Assembly: GCA_949300515.1 (NCBI GenBank)
Contig: CASGEP010000012.1
Coordinates: 1-48,667, forward strand
Direction: 5' to 3'
From: an uncultured bacterium
GTDB lineage: Bacteria > Cyanobacteriota > Vampirovibrionia > Gastranaerophilales > Gastranaerophilaceae
DNA length: 48,667 nucleotides
A program made the translations under genes and the position numbers. This document shows, piece by piece, positions 41,756 through 48,667 of this stretch. How positions within the stretch are numbered: the first letter of the stretch is position 1; each line of letters starts with the position of its first letter. The notes under the pieces were generated by a model that was not told the origin of the DNA, ran no database searches, and saw nothing but the letters and a program-made list of their open reading frames with translations.

Positions 41756-42437
41756 ACTTAATTTCAAAAGTCATTTTCATAAAATCAAGACCCTGATAGT
41801 CGGGGAATTTTTTCTTAATTTTATTATAAACCCGCACGGCGTCGTCCTTTTGCCCGATTTTATCGTAAGTCAGGGCAAGATTTGAATAGTATTTCGGGAA
41901 CTGTGTGGGGTTTAATTTTATTGCTTTTTTAAAGTATTTAACCGCGTTTTCCCAATCCTCAACCGAGTAGCAGATAAGCCCCATTTGATTGTTCGCCCGA
42001 TGCGAGCGCTCTTGCAGTTTTAGCGCTTCCCCGCAGTATTTCTGCGAATTTTCCCACTGCGCAAGGCTGGCATAGCAGATAGACAGTGCATAAAAAGCAT
42101 CATAGTTTTTATCATCCGCTTCAATTACCCTGTCAAACATTTCAATAGCTTCATTTATGGAGTTTTTTGAAAAGTAAATACAGCCGATATTATAAACGGT
42201 ATCCAAATCCTCGGGACACAGCTTGTGCGCCACTTTATAGTAATCAAGCGCCAGAATATCCTCGCCTAAATTTTGATAGCACAGTGCCATATTATAAGGT
42301 ATTTTATAATTTGCCGGCTCGAGTTTTTTTGCCCGCTCAAAAAGCTCCAGCGCACGCTTATAATTTTTCTTTTTGTAAAAATCAAGAGCGCTGTTATAAT
42401 ATTTTGCCCAATTGTTTGATAAATTAATTTTGAACAT
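41745..42437 (-). CDS. TPR repeat protein divergent from bioB
   Basis: A 230-aa cytoplasmic protein of about six TPR units (NWAKYYNSALDFYKKKNYKRA, YKIPYNMALCYQNLGEDILA, DTVYNIGCIYFSKNSINEA and others). The ATG at 42437 (MFKINLSNNW) is preferred although the frame runs on to 42599, because TACAAT at 42444-42449 lies 6 nt upstream and bioB occupies the other strand beyond. There is no ribosome binding site, hence a leaderless prediction. Confidence 0.82.
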   Translation of the reverse strand: MFKINLSNNWAKYYNSALDFYKKKNYKRALELFERAKKLEPANYKIPYNMALCYQNLGEDILALDYYKVAHKLCPEDLDTVYNIGCIYFSKNSINEAIEMFDRVIEADDKNYDAFYALSICYASLAQWENSQKYCGEALKLQERSHRANNQMGLICYSVEDWENAVKYFKKAIKLNPTQFPKYYSNLALTYDKIGQKDDAVRVYNKIKKKFPDYQGLDFMKMTFEIKSKI

Positions 42438-42459
42438 ATTTTTATTGTATAATACTTTT
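42438..42459. promoter_or_regulatory. Overlapping divergent leaderless promoters (bioB / TPR)
   Basis: The whole gap between the two start codons is 22 bp. On the plus strand TATAAT (42448-42453) is 6 nt before the bioB ATG. On the minus strand TACAAT (42444-42449) is 6 nt before the TPR ATG. The two -10 boxes share two bases inside the near-symmetric ATTGTATAAT. Confidence 0.6.
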
Positions 42460-43374
42460 ATGAATAAAAAAACACTGTTGGAATTATATTCTCTGGAATT
42501 AGATAAACTCCTTGCCCTGGCTAAGGAAAAGACAAAAAACAAAGTGGGGTTTTGCTCTATCATAAGCGCACGCACGGGAAAATGCGGCGAAGGCTGCAAA
42601 TACTGCGCGCAAAGTTCCTATTATATGACTAATATTCCCGCTCATCCGCTTATTGAAACAAAAAAAGTAATAGAAGTTGCAAAAGAGGCAAAAGCAAACG
42701 GCGCAACACGCTTTGCAATTGTCACATCCGGCAGAGGGCCCTTGGATGAGGACATGCCGCGCTTTTGCGAAATGATATCGGAAATCAATAAACTCGGACT
42801 TAAAAGCTGTGCCTCAATAGGCATTTTAAAAGACGGGCAGGCGCAAATGCTCAAAAAAGCAGGGCTTTCGCGCTATCATCACAACATTAACACCTGCCAC
42901 TCTTATCACCCCTCAATCACCCACACTCACACCTATGACGACAGATTAGACACAATCAAAAAAGTTAAAGAAGCAGGTCTTGAGCTTTGCTGCGGGGTAA
43001 TTGTCGGCATGGGCGAAACCGTTGAACAAAGGGTTGAAATGGCGCTTGAACTGGCTCAAATTCAGCCCGAGTCAATTCCTTTTAATATCCTGACGCCCAT
43101 TAAAGGCACGCCCTTTGAAAATTACGGCGATAAAATCGATGAAGAAAATATTTTAAGAACGGCAGCAATTTTTAAAATCGCAAACCCGAATTCGATTATA
43201 AGGCTTGCGGGCGGCAGGAAAGCCCGCCTTTCAAAAGAAAACATGGAACTTGCCCTCAAAAACTGCATAGAAGGCATTCTCATCGGCAACTACCTTACGA
43301 CTCTGGGCATAACGCCTGATGAGGACAGAAAAACCCTTGATAAATTAGGAAAAACCCTATGTACGACTACATAA
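42460..43374 (+). CDS. bioB: Biotin synthase
   Basis: A 304-aa radical-SAM BioB that inserts sulfur into dethiobiotin. The 4Fe-4S motif is CGEGCKYCAQSSYY; other family blocks are FAIVTSGRGP, the second-cluster cysteine in CASIGIL, HHNINTCHSYHPSI with further ligands, CCGVIVGMGET, FNILTPIKGTPF and RLAGGRKARL. The ATG at 42460 is chosen over upstream codons (frame open to 42412) since the family starts here and TATAAT lies 6 nt before. There is no ribosome binding site. Its end overlaps ruvA by 16 nt, an unusual operon of vitamin and repair genes. Confidence 0.95.
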   Translation: MNKKTLLELYSLELDKLLALAKEKTKNKVGFCSIISARTGKCGEGCKYCAQSSYYMTNIPAHPLIETKKVIEVAKEAKANGATRFAIVTSGRGPLDEDMPRFCEMISEINKLGLKSCASIGILKDGQAQMLKKAGLSRYHHNINTCHSYHPSITHTHTYDDRLDTIKKVKEAGLELCCGVIVGMGETVEQRVEMALELAQIQPESIPFNILTPIKGTPFENYGDKIDEENILRTAAIFKIANPNSIIRLAGGRKARLSKENMELALKNCIEGILIGNYLTTLGITPDEDRKTLDKLGKTLCTTT

Positions 43375-43973
43375 AAGGAATTTTAATATCCAAAAACCAC
43401 CCTTATGCCGTTGTTGAAAATAACGGCATCGGCTACTCAATCCTCTGCAACGCGAGGACTCTCGGGCTTTTGGGCGAATGCGAAAAAGAAATAAAAATCT
43501 ACACAAAACTAATCCACAAAGAAGACTCCATGACTCTTTGCGGCTTTTGCCACAGAGAGGACAGAACAATTTTTGATATTTTAACATCGGTTTCAGGCAT
43601 TGGCACAAAAGTCGCCCTTTGCCTTTTGGACGAATTTTCAGGCTCCGAGCTTATAGGCGCCGTCATCGATGAAGATTACAAACTAATCTCGCGCACAAAA
43701 GGCGTAGGCGCAAAAATGGCTCAGAAAATAATTTTAGAACTGAAAGACAAACTCACAAGCCTGAATGTCACCTCCGAAGTGACCGCAGGCAAAATAAACA
43801 CCGATAACATCTCAAAAGACACAATTCTTGAAGTGCAAACAGTGCTTCAATCCCTTGGCTACAGCCAGAGCGAATACCAGAGCGCCCTTGAAATTAGCGC
43901 CAAAAAAACTCAAAAAGACGACCCTCAGGAAATTTTAAGGCAAACCCTGCAAATATTATCAAACGAAATATAA
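43359..43973 (+). CDS. ruvA: Holliday junction DNA helicase subunit RuvA
   Basis: A 204-aa RuvA, the tetramer that binds four-way junctions and directs RuvB. Domain I is MYDYIKGILISKNHPYAVVENNGIGYSI. The two helix-hairpin-helix motifs are ILTSVSGIGTKVALCLL and SRTKGVGAKMAQKIILELKDK. A C-terminal RuvB-contact domain follows (VLQSLGYSQSEYQSAL). AGGA precedes the ATG, inside the end of bioB (16-nt overlap). Size is normal. RuvB is not in the window. Confidence 0.94.
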   Translation: MYDYIKGILISKNHPYAVVENNGIGYSILCNARTLGLLGECEKEIKIYTKLIHKEDSMTLCGFCHREDRTIFDILTSVSGIGTKVALCLLDEFSGSELIGAVIDEDYKLISRTKGVGAKMAQKIILELKDKLTSLNVTSEVTAGKINTDNISKDTILEVQTVLQSLGYSQSEYQSALEISAKKTQKDDPQEILRQTLQILSNEI

Positions 43974-43983
43974 GGATGGAATT

Positions 43984-45417
43984 ATGGCAGAAAAAAAACT
44001 CAGAGTGCTTTTTGCAAGCGCAGAAGTCGCACCGTTTTCAAAAGTCGGCGGACTTGCCGACGTCGTGGGAGAACTTCCCCCTCACCTTGAAAAAGAAAAT
44101 TGCGAAATAGCGATTTTTACCCCGCTTTACGGCTGCATAGACCAAAACAGATGGGGCATAAAAGAGCTTGAAAACTCCGAACTTCAAATTGACATGGGTC
44201 ACACCCGCCACATTTTCAAGCTGAAAATGTGCAAACTGCCAAAATCAAAAAACGTAAACGTATTTTTTGTAGACAACCCGAAATACTTTTCCTGCTTTAA
44301 CGTTGTCTACCCCCAATGGGTCGATGAAATGTATGAACAACAGCGCTATGTCGCCTTTTCGCTTGCCGTTTTGGAATATGCAAAAATGCTGAACTTCCGA
44401 CCCGACATAATCCACGCAAACGACTGGCACACGGCGATGATACCCGTCTACATCAAACACAACTACAAATTCGACGAATTTTACGACGGCACAAAGACCG
44501 TTTTTGCAATACATAACCTTGCCTATCAGGGAAGCTGCGACAAATCAATTATCGATTTTGCAAACATGCGCTGGGATTGCGTTTACAATGACCAATGCGT
44601 CGAGCACTACGGCAGGGTAAACTGGGTAAAAGGCGCGATATACTGCGCAGATAAAATCGTCACCGTATCCCCGCGCTACGCGCAGGAAATCTTGGGCGGC
44701 GAATTCGGCGAAGGCATGGACTACACGCTAAGGGGGCAAACCTACAAGCTCTGCGGCATTTTAAACGGCACGGACTACGACAAAAAAGACTTTGACCCCA
44801 AAGTAAAACCGGAATTTAAAGCACAGGTTCAAAAAATGTTCTCCCTTCCGCAAAATCCCGACAGACCTCTTATAGCAATGATTTCAAGGCTCGTTTATCA
44901 AAAAGGTCTTTCCCTTGTTGACTTTGCAAAATTCGACCTTATGAACCAGCCCGCCGACTTTGTATTTTTGGGAACGGGCGAGCACGGTTTTGAAAATATG
45001 TTAATCTGGGTTTCTAATAACTCACCCAACATGCGCGCCTGGATTGATTTTAAACCCGAATTATCCGAAACAATTTACAAAGGCGCCGATATGTTCCTGA
45101 TGCCCTCACTCTTTGAGCCCTGCGGCATTTCGCAAATGATAGCAATGAAATACGGCACCCCTCCGATTGTTCGGGCGGTCGGCGGCTTGGATGACACCGT
45201 AATTTCCTACCCCAACGAACACGCCAACGGCTTTAAATTCCTCACCTACGACGCACGCTCAATGGTGGATGAAATCAAAAAAGCCATCTGGACATACATA
45301 GACAGGCGCGATGAATTTAATAAAATCGTCAAAAACGCCATAGCCTCAAAGTTTACTTGGAAAGACAGCGCAATAAAATACAAACTCCTCTACCTTGACG
45401 CTCTGGGCAGAAAATAG
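43984..45417 (+). CDS. glgA: Glycogen synthase (ADP-glucose type)
   Basis: A 477-aa GT5 glycogen synthase. The N-terminus has FASAEVAPFSKVGGLADVVGELP, the ADP-glucose KxGG motif. Further blocks are HANDWHTAMIPVYIKHNY, FAIHNLAYQG, MISRLVYQKG, and the C-terminal acid block MPSLFEPCGISQMIAMKYG followed by TPPIVRAVGGLDDTV. Length is standard. AAGGATGGAATT before the ATG supplies the ribosome binding site, 10 nt after ruvA, so it is in the bioB-ruvA operon. Together with malQ it points to an alpha-glucan store. Confidence 0.95.
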   Translation: MAEKKLRVLFASAEVAPFSKVGGLADVVGELPPHLEKENCEIAIFTPLYGCIDQNRWGIKELENSELQIDMGHTRHIFKLKMCKLPKSKNVNVFFVDNPKYFSCFNVVYPQWVDEMYEQQRYVAFSLAVLEYAKMLNFRPDIIHANDWHTAMIPVYIKHNYKFDEFYDGTKTVFAIHNLAYQGSCDKSIIDFANMRWDCVYNDQCVEHYGRVNWVKGAIYCADKIVTVSPRYAQEILGGEFGEGMDYTLRGQTYKLCGILNGTDYDKKDFDPKVKPEFKAQVQKMFSLPQNPDRPLIAMISRLVYQKGLSLVDFAKFDLMNQPADFVFLGTGEHGFENMLIWVSNNSPNMRAWIDFKPELSETIYKGADMFLMPSLFEPCGISQMIAMKYGTPPIVRAVGGLDDTVISYPNEHANGFKFLTYDARSMVDEIKKAIWTYIDRRDEFNKIVKNAIASKFTWKDSAIKYKLLYLDALGRK

Positions 45418-45500
45418 CGGCAAATAGCACAAAAGTCTAAAATACAATTACACTTTTATCGGATAACAAAAAAATTTATTACATATAAACTAAAGGCATT

Positions 45501-46964
45501 ATGTACGAATTTTTAAAGAACTTATCCGATAAGTCGCACTGCCGCAGTATGGGTATCTGCTCTATCGACCCTACGGTAAGCGCCATAGAGGAACTTTTGC
45601 TCTCGCAAATACGCGAAACAAGTTTTTATATACTGAAACTGCACGACCTCGGGCAAACAAACAGAGAAATAGAAGAAAACATTATAAAAGGACTCTCTAT
45701 CGTAATGATTAACACAAGTTTCGACAGACACGACCTTTTAAACTTCCTTGCCCTCATCTGCCGCGATAAAAATAATGCAAAAGAAAAATATATAAGCATT
45801 TGCAGGAAAAATCACCAGCCCTGCGAACTCATAGACTCCGACTTCAATATCTGCAATCAAACAGACTTAAACTCAATAATAAAAGCCGGAGAAGCCGGAC
45901 TGCAAAACAAATACAAAGGCGTAACCCGCGAAAAACAGCGCCTTTTTGAACTTATCACCCTGTTTGCAAAAACAAGCTCAATAATACTTGAACTCTACAA
46001 AAAAATCACACAGGACACATCACGCTACGATTTTGAAATAATAAGATTTTTTGCCCTCACAAATACCCTCTCCACACGCTGCGAAAAGCTAAAGAGGCGC
46101 ATTCTTGAATTTTCAAAATTATCTTTCAAACTGCAAAGCGAAATGAGCGGCGCATATGAAAACCGCTGGGGAAAAAGGCAAAGCGCAAAAATCCTCCTCA
46201 GCCCCAAAAAGGGTAAATGCATTCTCATAAGCGGACCCGATTTATTTGAACTTGAAAAACTTCTTGAAACAATAGGCGACAGAAAAATTGACGTCTACAC
46301 AAACTCGCTTATGTTCATAGCCCACACCTACCCGAAATTCAAAAACAATAAAAATCTCGCAGGACACCTTGGCACACAGGACCCGGGAATAGACTTTTCG
46401 GACTTCCCCGGGGCAATCCTTATAACCCAAAATTTTGTCCAAAAAATAGACTCCCTTCTAAGAGGCACAATGTACTCAAACAAAATAATCGCCCCCAACC
46501 GCGTTTTTAAAATAGAAAATAACGACTATGAGCCTCTTATACAGGCAGCCCTAAAACTTGAAGGCTATGAAAAATCATACGAGAAAAAATACCTCGAAAT
46601 ATCCCACAACTTTGAAAAACTCGACAACACACTAAAAGAACTAAAGGGCGAAAGCGTTGTGATAATCGTCGGCGAAAACGTCAGCGACAGCACGATAGAA
46701 GACTTTGGCGGCAAAAAAGTTATCAATCTCGAATGCCCCGTTGAAAGCGACCTGCTCATAAGGGCGCTCGAAAAATGTACAGAATTTGAAATCAAAACCG
46801 ATTTATTTTTTACAACCTGTACAATAAGCGGTATAAACACCCTTATGTCAACACTTTTTATGAATTTGGAAAGACTCTGGCTTGTAAACTGTTCATCCGC
46901 GCTCATCAACCCCCATGTGCTCGAGTCGCTTGAACTTGACTTCAATGTAAAAATAATTCGTTAA
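45501..46964 (+). CDS. Hybrid-cluster-protein-like protein without cluster ligands
   Basis: A 487-aa protein whose fold blocks follow hybrid cluster protein (Hcp): NTSFDRHDLL (Hcp TNVNFD), CILISGPDLFELEKLLE (ISGHDL), IDVYTNSLMFIAHTYPKF (VYTHGEMLPAHxYP), FPGAILITQNFVQK (FPGPILMTTNC), YEPLIQAALKLEGY, and the closing LWLVNCSSALINPHVLE. The metal ligands are not kept: the ISGH His is Pro246, the HGEM Glu is Leu270 (same 24-residue spacing), the TTNC Cys is Phe312, and the later GGCDG and CGKxRF blocks are absent. Of the N-terminal cluster cysteines only C14 and C20 remain. AAAGG precedes the ATG. It follows glgA by 83 nt. It is probably not a reductase; function unknown. Confidence 0.7.
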   Translation: MYEFLKNLSDKSHCRSMGICSIDPTVSAIEELLLSQIRETSFYILKLHDLGQTNREIEENIIKGLSIVMINTSFDRHDLLNFLALICRDKNNAKEKYISICRKNHQPCELIDSDFNICNQTDLNSIIKAGEAGLQNKYKGVTREKQRLFELITLFAKTSSIILELYKKITQDTSRYDFEIIRFFALTNTLSTRCEKLKRRILEFSKLSFKLQSEMSGAYENRWGKRQSAKILLSPKKGKCILISGPDLFELEKLLETIGDRKIDVYTNSLMFIAHTYPKFKNNKNLAGHLGTQDPGIDFSDFPGAILITQNFVQKIDSLLRGTMYSNKIIAPNRVFKIENNDYEPLIQAALKLEGYEKSYEKKYLEISHNFEKLDNTLKELKGESVVIIVGENVSDSTIEDFGGKKVINLECPVESDLLIRALEKCTEFEIKTDLFFTTCTISGINTLMSTLFMNLERLWLVNCSSALINPHVLESLELDFNVKIIR

Positions 46965-47173
46965 CTTTTCTCAACAATTTTAAACTCATACCCTAAAAAG
47001 TCTAAAATCTCCTGTACGGTTTCAAAGCGTATTCGTCTTTTGTTCAACATAACCGAAAAATTACTCGAAGCGGGCATATCATAGCCTGCTTCATTCATTT
47101 TTACAAGCAGCTTTCTCATGGACATACCTTTTCTCAATAGTAATATTTGAATTTCTTGTTTGATATTTAACAT
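46961..47173 (-). CDS. Small XRE-like regulator
   Basis: A 70-aa DNA-binding protein: MLNIKQEIQILLLRKGMSMR, then KLLVKMNEAGYDMPASSNFSV and the recognition-type MLNKRRIRFETVQEILDFLG. This is a compact Cro/C1-like helix-turn-helix without extra domains. The ATG at 47173 is 7 nt after TAGCAT, and a TTGTCA -35 box lies 17 bp further up, so the message is predicted leaderless. The gene is divergent from the prepilin and the repeats in the gap may be its sites. Its stop overlaps the converging Hcp-like gene's end by 4 nt. Confidence 0.75.
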   Translation of the reverse strand: MLNIKQEIQILLLRKGMSMRKLLVKMNEAGYDMPASSNFSVMLNKRRIRFETVQEILDFLGYEFKIVEKS

Positions 47174-47209
47174 AATAATAATGCTACCTATATATATAAC
47201 AATTGACAA
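47174..47209 (-). promoter_or_regulatory. Leaderless promoter of the small XRE gene
   Basis: Minus strand: TTGTCA (47204-47209), spacer 17, TAGCAT (47181-47186), 7 nt, ATG. The same -35 sequence is used by fixC. Confidence 0.55.
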
Positions 47210-47219
47210 TTTTAAAAAT

Positions 47220-47249
47220 TATTGCTATACATGTTTTAATATTGCTATA
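47220..47249 (+). repeat. Two direct repeats, possible operator
   Basis: TATTGCTATA occurs at 47220-47229 and again at 47240-47249, exactly 20 bp apart, about two helix turns. The second copy overlaps the plus-strand TATAAT (47248-47253) of the pilin unit. Between divergent regulator and target, they are candidate binding sites of the XRE protein. Confidence 0.45.
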
Positions 47250-47253
47250 TAAT
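47248..47253 (+). promoter_or_regulatory. -10 box of the prepilin unit
   Basis: TATAAT at 47248-47253, ahead of AAGGAAATAAGAT and a short open frame. No clear -35 box at normal spacing. Confidence 0.45.
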
Positions 47254-47280
47254 AAATAACAAATATTAAGGAAATAAGAT

Positions 47281-47367
47281 ATGGGACACCCTGGTAATTT
47301 TTATCTTACCCAACCGGCTAATATTTTATCGGATAAAGAAACAAAATTGCTCGGGTGTGAAAGGTAA
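47281..47367 (+). CDS. Possible 28-aa leader peptide before the prepilin
   Basis: ATG GGA CAC to TAA codes MGHPGNFYLTQP and 16 more residues ending LLGCER. AAGGA precedes it at a usable distance, and its stop lies in the purine-rich AAGGTAAGGA that serves the next gene, so translation could be coupled. It is not recognised. It may be a chance frame. Confidence 0.3.
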   Translation: MGHPGNFYLTQPANILSDKETKLLGCER

Positions 47368-47377
47368 GGAATAGAAT

Positions 47378-48667
47378 ATGCTTAAAAAAAGGTTTAGAGG
47401 GTTTACTCTTGCGGAATTGCTCGTTAGTGTCCTGATAGTCGCTACCATGCTTGTAATTCTGGCACCTGTAATTACAAAGCGCTCTAAGGATAACCTGTCA
47501 GTGACAGTAGACCGGCAAAAAGGGCTTGAAATATATACAAACCCCGGGTTGTATACGTTTTTTATTCCAACAGGAATTAACACTGTATACATCCAAGGCG
47601 CAGGTGGCGGCGGAGGCGGCGGGGGTGCTAATGAAACAGATGAAAAGATACAAACCTTTACAAATGATAACACTTTTACAATTCCAAACGGTGTAAATAA
47701 AGTTACGCTTAGAATAACAGGCTCTGGCGGAGGCGGAGGAGCGGGCAACGGTGCAACAACAGGCGCTACTTCATGCGAGAATAACCCCGGAGATAACGGT
47801 ATGAAACCAAATGCAACAGAACTTGCAAAATATCCCCTGTATAAAGCGTTGAGAATTTCAGATGACGGCTCAGACCTTTGTATTTTTAAAAGAAATGCTG
47901 CAGATGATGGAACTTGGCCCTATAACAATACTGACACAACTTTATTAGAGGCAGGTCAAATGTGTACATCTGAAACCTGTTGCTGGTACTCAACGGATGC
48001 TAATAAAACCTGTCACTACACCAAAGATTATCCATACTCATACAAAGGAGATAAAAGAACAGTGTGTACCTATCGTTCCGCAGATAAACTTTGTAGAGTA
48101 TATGGAAGAAAAACACCGGAAGGACCAGATTACGCTTACAGATTGCCAACTTCCGGAGAGCTAAATAAAATAGTCAGGTATCTTGATGATTTTTCAAGAA
48201 ATGCAGGTGATAACGGTTTGCAATTATGTACTAGCAACTATCTAGAAAGTGAGCCTAACAATGTTCCCGAGTGTCAGGGCAGGCTAAGTTGTATTGGCTC
48301 CGCAGAATACAACAGATGCCTTGCAAGAAGCATATGGGGTAGTGGACAAATGGTCTTTCTTTGGGATTCACCGTCAAGCATCTTTGTTATGACTTCATCT
48401 ATCACAAATACCGCTTCTGTCCGTTGCGTTAAGTCACTTAAATATTATAACGGGTACTGGGGTTCAGGCGGAGCCTCAGGAGCAGGGTTGGAAAAAGAAA
48501 TAAATGTATTGCCCGGAGATACGCTGCAAATATCAATCGGCGCAGGCGGAGAGGGCGGAAGATACAATACAAGTAAATCAAACGGCATGATATCAAGAAC
48601 AGGAAACGGCACACAAGGAGGAACAACACAGGTTGTGCATAAAAGAGGTTCAAACACTCTTGGCACA
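47378..48667 (+). CDS. Glycine-rich prepilin-like protein with lectin-like insert (partial)
   Basis: Open to the right edge, 430 codons so far. The N-terminus RFRG-FTLAELLVSVLIVATMLV is a type IV prepilin site: Gly8/Phe9 cut, Glu at +5, hydrophobic helix. Next come two TFxIPxGxNxV strands, each followed by a Gly run (residues 74-82 and 114-122), as in Gly-rich surface domains. Residues about 131-350 are Cys- and Tyr-rich and hold RLPTSGELNKIVRYL and ending VRCVKSL, the pattern of FGE/lectin-like domains. The Gly-rich domain then resumes (VLPGDTLQISIGAGGEGG). AAGGA is 7 nt upstream of the ATG. It is likely a minor pilin or pseudopilus adhesin. Confidence 0.85.
   Translation, partial: MLKKRFRGFTLAELLVSVLIVATMLVILAPVITKRSKDNLSVTVDRQKGLEIYTNPGLYTFFIPTGINTVYIQGAGGGGGGGGANETDEKIQTFTNDNTFTIPNGVNKVTLRITGSGGGGGAGNGATTGATSCENNPGDNGMKPNATELAKYPLYKALRISDDGSDLCIFKRNAADDGTWPYNNTDTTLLEAGQMCTSETCCWYSTDANKTCHYTKDYPYSYKGDKRTVCTYRSADKLCRVYGRKTPEGPDYAYRLPTSGELNKIVRYLDDFSRNAGDNGLQLCTSNYLESEPNNVPECQGRLSCIGSAEYNRCLARSIWGSGQMVFLWDSPSSIFVMTSSITNTASVRCVKSLKYYNGYWGSGGASGAGLEKEINVLPGDTLQISIGAGGEGGRYNTSKSNGMISRTGNGTQGGTTQVVHKRGSNTLGT

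Noticed and set aside
42412-42459. Longer BioB start
   Set aside because: The added residues are not family-like and would overlap the divergent TPR gene's start; the ATG at 42460 fits promoter and family.
47326-47748. Proline-rich minus-strand frame
   Set aside because: It is the mirror of the glycine codons of the prepilin-like gene, which explains the Pro runs.
48438-48666. Minus-strand frames at the right edge
   Set aside because: They lie fully inside the plus-strand prepilin-like gene and show no start signal or family pattern.
1-48667. CRISPR arrays, tRNA or rRNA genes, insertion sequences
   Set aside because: Gaps were read on both strands; no regularly spaced repeats, cloverleaf-like stretches, or transposase fragments were seen.

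Overview
The window is a compact, AT-rich bacterial chromosome segment (standard code, very short intergenic gaps, mostly housekeeping genes). Several things together suggest a gut-type non-photosynthetic relative of Cyanobacteria (Vampirovibrionia/Melainabacteria, Gastranaerophilales-like): a large Gly-rich prepilin-like protein with a lectin-like insert, many TPR proteins, a CHASE2-GGDEF protein, FlhB beside a FliA-like sigma factor, GlgA and MalQ, and small proteins with an 'FKG' type N-terminus. That placement is inference; there is no rRNA or other decisive marker. No tRNA, rRNA, CRISPR array, insertion sequence or prophage was seen.

Layout. 1-2263: end of a membrane protein, then an overlapping cluster of fluoride channel, Fmt-like formyltransferase and endonuclease-IV-like TIM barrel. 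2318-4273: secG facing a YqeG-type HAD phosphatase and a U32 (TrhP-like) protein. 4274-5432: a repeat-bearing spacer and two small hypothetical genes. 5431-8201: uvrA with a disrupted 3' end. 8273-8360: a candidate small RNA. 8390-15665: one leftward run fixC-fixX-hyp-TPR-dprA-topA-aroE. 15773-20592: alaS facing rsmI and cysS. 20660-28502: purA facing a leftward block (TPR, MBL hydrolase, metallophosphoesterase, malQ, FliA-like sigma, flhB). 28527-33726: apt, prfB with its programmed frameshift, a lineage-type hypothetical, an XRE regulator, hisS, and a secreted HExxH protein. 33732-37267: zinc-ribbon and small proteins, a PdxA2/DUF1537 acid-sugar pair behind ssb, and a 58-aa AbrB-like gene. 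37387-42437: CHASE2-GGDEF, an LCP cell-wall ligase and TPR proteins. 42460-46964: bioB-ruvA-glgA and an Hcp-fold protein that has lost its cluster ligands. 46961-48667: small XRE regulator divergent from a glycine-rich prepilin-like adhesin that runs off the right edge.

The most striking whole-window signal is regulatory. At about eleven transcription-unit heads a -10 box sits 6 or 7 nt in front of the ATG with no Shine-Dalgarno sequence, which predicts leaderless mRNAs. Other units in the same window carry ordinary AAGGAG-type sites. The bioB/TPR pair has two such promoters overlapping on opposite strands inside a 22-bp gap. Other main points are the Hcp-like pseudoenzyme, the uvrA 3' deletion/frameshift, and the CU-rich small RNA candidate.
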